From Lethocerus indicus (taxonomy: Eukaryota; Arthropoda; Insecta; Hemiptera; Belostomatidae), in assembly GCA_019843655.1 (NCBI GenBank), contig JACDQD010000004.1, positions 2,418,001 to 2,482,000 of the forward strand: DNA of 64,000 nucleotides, in the 5' to 3' direction. Position numbers and translations under genes: made by a program. Position 1 is the stretch's first letter, and every line of letters starts with the position of its first letter. Of the stretch, positions 60,058-64,000 are shown in pieces. The notes beneath the pieces were generated by a model. That model was not told where the DNA came from. It made no database searches and was given only the letters and a program-made list of their open reading frames with translations.

Positions 60058-62102
60058 TGCAACACTTAGAGGTCAAGCGAAAAAATATACGGTATTAAAA
60101 ATTGTTTTTCCGAATTACTGAGTAATGAAACTATCTTCGGTGTGTAAAACGAATGTATGTTTTCAGAATTAAAATTCTGTTCTGCGAACATGTTTAGGGC
60201 CCGAATTCGATCTAACCGGTTATTACGTTGCTTTTCAAAAGGGAAGATATTTTGGAATTCGTTCGGCAGTTTTTCTTCGCCCCCCAAACGGCCTATTATG
60301 TTCGCTAAACAGTGTATAATTGGTGCGAACTTGTGAAGTCCGGTTAGAAGCGCGTTAAACGCTTAGCGTGGGCGATATAATTTGGGGAGGCGGACGCGGG
60401 GTAAGTCATACTAACCCGCCGCCGCCGCTACACCTCGGGCGTTAGGCCGTTTACAAAAAGAAATATAAAGAAGACGGGTGAAAAAAGAGGAAAATAAATG
60501 TAAAAATAATATTGAAACTACACTTTTTTCTCGCCCCATCACCTGGGGGACAACTAATTGCGGGTTGACCATAATTAGAGACGTGTTTGCGTTTAAATTA
60601 TACGACGGGGGAAAAATAAATGAAAAGAACCCCCCGCCCCGCCGTCCCTCCCTTCCTCCTCGGTTGAATGGGAAAGTAACTAAACACACCCTGACCACCT
60701 CTAACACCGGCTATAGTCGTATTTAATACATTATTCCCTCGGTTCTAAAGAATTTTCAAATATTATGAACGAATAATACTATTTTACTAATAATGTAACG
60801 GTGTACAAATTTAATGAATTAATTAATTTCGCAGACCACAATATTCTAATAAAGTCTTGTAGCATTGTAAGAATTGTATATTTATGATTGGACAAATGTA
60901 CTTAAAAGAGGGGATGAAATTTATGGTCAAATTTTTATGTTAATTTCTGTTACCCGAAGGTCCGTTTATCTACCCCCGGGGATCTGACGTTTTCATCTCT
61001 GCCGGATTTTGTAGCCGGTACTACTGTAGGGGGGCCCACAAGGAGGAAACCCTTTGATACATATTAATGTAACGCCATTACCGAATGGTGGGGGGTGGCG
61101 GGGGGACGGGTCGAATACGATTTTAAAGTTCACTGACTTCCACCGCTTTTTATCTCGAAAAAAGGAACAGTTTTTAACTTTTTACCCTGCCCGGGACGCG
61201 GGCATACTTTATACAGTGTCCCCTTCAGTTGGGGGGTGCGGGGTGGGCGGTAGTAGACCAGGGGTGGCTGGCAGTCCCAGTTTTTCGGGCTTAATGGAAA
61301 CCGCCGTTTCGCCCTTAACCCCAATTAAACCCCACCCTTCGACCTGTGGCGGGCGACTTTTTCCACCCCCCCAGTATAATTGTGGGAACGCCTCGTACAA
61401 ATTTCGTTGGGCGCACGCCCCCGACACTGTACAGGGGCAATTTATTTAGGCCCCTATTTTATGAGCGCCTCGCCCGGAAAACAGTGGAATTGGGGGTTCG
61501 ATATAATTTTACCTGTGAATAAAGATATTGGGACGTTATTGAATCATTAGTCCTGAGTGATACGGAGCAAAATGCAAGTATATAAAATATCATTTATAAA
61601 TAATTAATCTATGTTTTTTCGAGTTAAAAATGTATTCCTACGGTCGTCTGCCTCCATTCACTCGTTTCACAAACTTCAATCGGTTATCGCTAGTGCTAAA
61701 ATCTCTCCGCTTATTATTTTATGTATTTTCATTTCTTAAGTGTTGGGGCCATGACAATTTCGTGTCCTAGCATGGACGTAGTTATTTATAAATAATAACT
61801 CGGTGCATCTATTTTGTGGAGTACTATTGAAGTGAACGAAGGCACGAGGAATCTCCTTCAACTTTTTTTTTTATTACCTACAGTGTGATTAATTTCTGTT
61901 AACGCTTTATTAGAGTCGTGCCCGGGCCAATAATATCATTAACATTTTTAATGCGTAATTGGGCTCGTGTAACTCGGTTACTTCCCACCCGTGCGCTCAT
62001 TAAACAATGCCCCCGTCCCGTGGGAACCACCCCGTCCACGTCGTCCTCACGGGCCGATATTAATGTAGCCCCCGAAAAAAAAGCGGCTGATAAAAACGCG
62101 GG

Positions 62103-62160
62103 TTTATACAGTGAGTTATACAGTGGGGGAAGCGGCGCTTGGAGTTATACAGTGGGGAGG
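62103..62160 (+). repeat. Three TTATACAGTG units
   Basis: TTTATACAGTGA, GTTATACAGTGGGG and GTTATACAGTGGGG follow at about 62103, 62114 and 62143. The last two are identical over 14 bp. A similar TTTATACAGTG occurs 0.9 kb upstream at 61208. This is a small local repeat of unknown meaning. Confidence 0.6.
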
Positions 62161-62243
62161 GGGTGGCGGACAGTCGGGGCTAGAAAGTAAAGGGGACTCT
62201 TGAATAAATTAACCGCATTAAGTGGTGCGGGCCCCTGAGAGCT

Positions 62244-62253
62244 GGCACGCGCC
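62244..62253 (+). promoter_or_regulatory. GGCACGCGCC motif, copy 8 of 8
   Basis: Exact 10-mer between CTGAGAGCT and CCCTCCCACC, about 220 bp downstream of a Su(H)-type match at 62020. Confidence 0.4.
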
Positions 62254-63754
62254 CCCTCCCACCACCACGTCGCATACCGTGCCCAACGCTGGCTGCCAGC
62301 ATTTCTCAGCAACGTTCCCTATTTGAAAATTCTTTTCTCCCCACAATCGTTACATCAAATCAATATTCAGATTCAGACCAATAACCGTCTTTCTAATGCA
62401 AGATTAACCCGAGTTGATCATTCCGGTTCAAATTGCCCATTTGAATGAAGGCTTCCTAATGTATGTCCGATATTCTGTCTCTTCACGCGCCTAATATATG
62501 TTTTTTTAGTTATTTTTTTACGTAAGGACTCGTGTTTCCAGTAGATAATTTGAAATGTTACACAGGTACTTGGGTGACGGATGGGCAATTAGTGAGCTTC
62601 CTGAAATATGACAGCGATAACACTATCGACTGTAATCGATCACCCCAATCCTGCTCATGTACCTATAAACTATACCAATATTTCGTTGACCACGTCCCGA
62701 CGTCATACGAAAATAATATATATAGATCCCATTGAATTTAATCCAGTTTCTCCATGATAGGAACGTGCAATATATTAATTTTTCTATGAAAATTAATATT
62801 ATGAATTCTGATAGAGATAAAAGAATCGTTTCCATATTATTCATGTTTTGGAATAGTATTATTGTAAAGAGCTCGATAATAGAATTATCATGCCAAGTAA
62901 TTAATTTTAAATGAATACACTGTTTTATAGCACAATATATATCATACTAATGGGTTTGAGTATTCAAGGAAATATATAAATAAATAAAGTGAATTTATTT
63001 AGTTACGACGTTTAATACGAAATGATCCAATATATTAAACTAATAAGCGGACGTTACGTGCGCAGCGATCTCAATTTCGAATATGTACGTAATAATTATG
63101 CTGGTAAATACATAACTTTCGGTGTCCCATTAACTTTTACTGTCCGGTTGAGGCATGCGACTTTATACATCGGATCATCTCATTATTCAGGGTTGGAAGG
63201 GGGGGTGGGGTGGCATTATAAAACTCTTATTAGCCGATGCGAGTCTTTAAGATTTGTTTTCATCGGCTTCGGCCGTGGCAGCTGCTCAATCTGCATTTTA
63301 TAGGGCACTTCGGTTCGAATACGTCCGCTGGGTCTCATTAGGCCGGAAGAGCCTCTCCGGCGAGAAGTGGGCCTCGCGATGGCGGCGGCCTTATCGGCCA
63401 ACAACATGTTGTTATTTCAGGTTCTCGGACGATTCGCAATAAGGGTTTTTGTTTTTTACATAGATCCATCGCCTCCGGACGGATTGAGGGAGGTTCCCAC
63501 TCTACAGAGGGCTGGAATGAGCCCACGATGATGGGGAAGAATCGATCCAAAGGGGTAACTGGGAAGTACTGAGAGAACTTTCAAACATTTAAAACATTTG
63601 AACCGAATGAACGGTTAATATTAATCAACTATACTCGTACACAATGTGACATGGTAGCAGAAAGCACGTGTACAGGTACAATACTGCAGATCGATGGAAA
63701 AACCAGAACGCCTAATAAATTTTCCAAATCATCCCGAAGAGAGATTTTAACAAT

Positions 63755-63787
63755 ACCTGTTTTGTGCAGGGGTTGGAATACCGTAGT
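63755..63787. mobile_element. Foldback MITE copy 11 (terminus only)
   Basis: The terminus ACCTGTTTTGTG, then AGGGGTTGGAATACCGTAG, with an 8 bp internal deletion relative to the other ends. It again lies next to TA. The rest of the element is absent. Confidence 0.7.
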
Positions 63788-64000
63788 TTTCTCCCGAGAT
63801 TTCAGACACACAATCAGGAGAATCAAAATGAAAATCTGTTCAGACGGAAGTTCCGTTTAATTTTAGTGAAACCAAATTTCCAAGTTCAAAAAAAAGGGAA
63901 TATAATTTGGCCATAAGCCATGGGCGAGGCGGGCGCACCGAGTCCAACTCACTCACTTCCACCCCGGAGCGAATGTGTTTTACAATGTGTTATTACACGG
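63788..64000. other. End of window, nothing recognised
   Basis: AT-rich to mixed sequence. I see no gene, repeat or motif of note. Confidence 0.6.

Larger units (their letters stand above)
60058..63754. other. Non-coding stretch with two GC patches
   Basis: No gene is recognised. GC-rich patches lie at 60980-61480 and 61920-62260. The second has three copies of a TTATACAGTG unit and a GGCACGCGCC motif. Su(H)-type matches (YGTGGGAA) lie at 61381-61388 and 62020-62027, but the window total is not above chance. The part at 62700-63020 is very AT-rich. A stem GCCGGA/TCCGGC lies at 63342-63361. Confidence 0.5.

Noticed and set aside
61054..61449. 131-codon frame in a GC patch
   Set aside because: Non-ATG start, Gly/Pro/Ser bias typical of GC-rich chance frames, and overlapping frames on the other strand.
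2028..62027. Su(H)-type sites (YGTGRGAA) at 2028, 19310, 61381 and 62020
   Set aside because: Four found where about seven are expected; no enrichment, so not used as support for a Notch-responsive region.
1..64000. CRISPR arrays, rRNA genes, insertion sequences, bacterial operons
   Set aside because: None is present; repeats are simple or MITE-like and gene density is far too low for a prokaryote.

Overview
This 64 kb window looks like non-coding, animal-type nuclear DNA. No reading frame resembles a known protein. The longest open stretches are about 110-215 codons and many only begin at non-ATG codons. There are no operons, rRNA or convincing tRNA genes. Instead there are many microsatellites, long homopolymers, a family of small foldback transposons, and alternating AT-rich and CpG-containing GC-rich patches. 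The abundance of CpG, long GA/CT tracts and the MITE-like elements would fit an invertebrate, perhaps an arthropod, but the sequence does not settle the species.

Layout. 0-10 kb: intergenic DNA with a GC island (about 1.74-2.06 kb), an extended hairpin (1442-1493), and four foldback elements (3.5, 5.5, 6.0 and 9.3 kb). 10-24 kb: mostly AT-rich DNA with three more foldback copies (17.4, 18.7, 19.6 kb), degraded fragments, a 45 bp CT repeat at 15.7 kb and an E-box beside a 20 bp palindrome at 21.25 kb. 24-30 kb: a diverged pair of an unnamed dispersed repeat (24.64 and 29.71 kb). 30-36 kb: featureless. 36-50 kb: the densest part, with a foldback copy, GC islands at about 36.8, 42.8, 46.9, 47.8, 48.7 and 49.5 kb, most copies of a recurrent 10-mer, the longest microsatellites and one weak candidate coding segment (45.6-46.5 kb). 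50-64 kb: AT-rich DNA with GC patches at 51, 58, 61 and 62 kb and two more foldback fragments.

The most striking signal is regulatory-like. The exact 10-mer GGCACGCGCC (either strand) occurs eight times with unrelated flanks, where far less than one copy is expected by chance. It matches the known binding consensus of Hairy/E(spl)-class bHLH repressors. The E-box GCAGGTG occurs at least 19 times (about 4 expected), eight of them as GCAGGTGT, the form bound by proneural Achaete-Scute/Daughterless activators. In two places the E-box and the 10-mer lie within 10 bp of each other. I infer that the window may be a cis-regulatory landscape (gene desert) of a developmental gene, possibly a neurogenic one. 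That is a hypothesis from motif counts only.

The second signal is a MITE family with at least eleven recognisable copies. Its copies are long inverted repeats, most full ends lie next to TA, and the family has no coding capacity. It is probably mobilised by a transposase encoded elsewhere.
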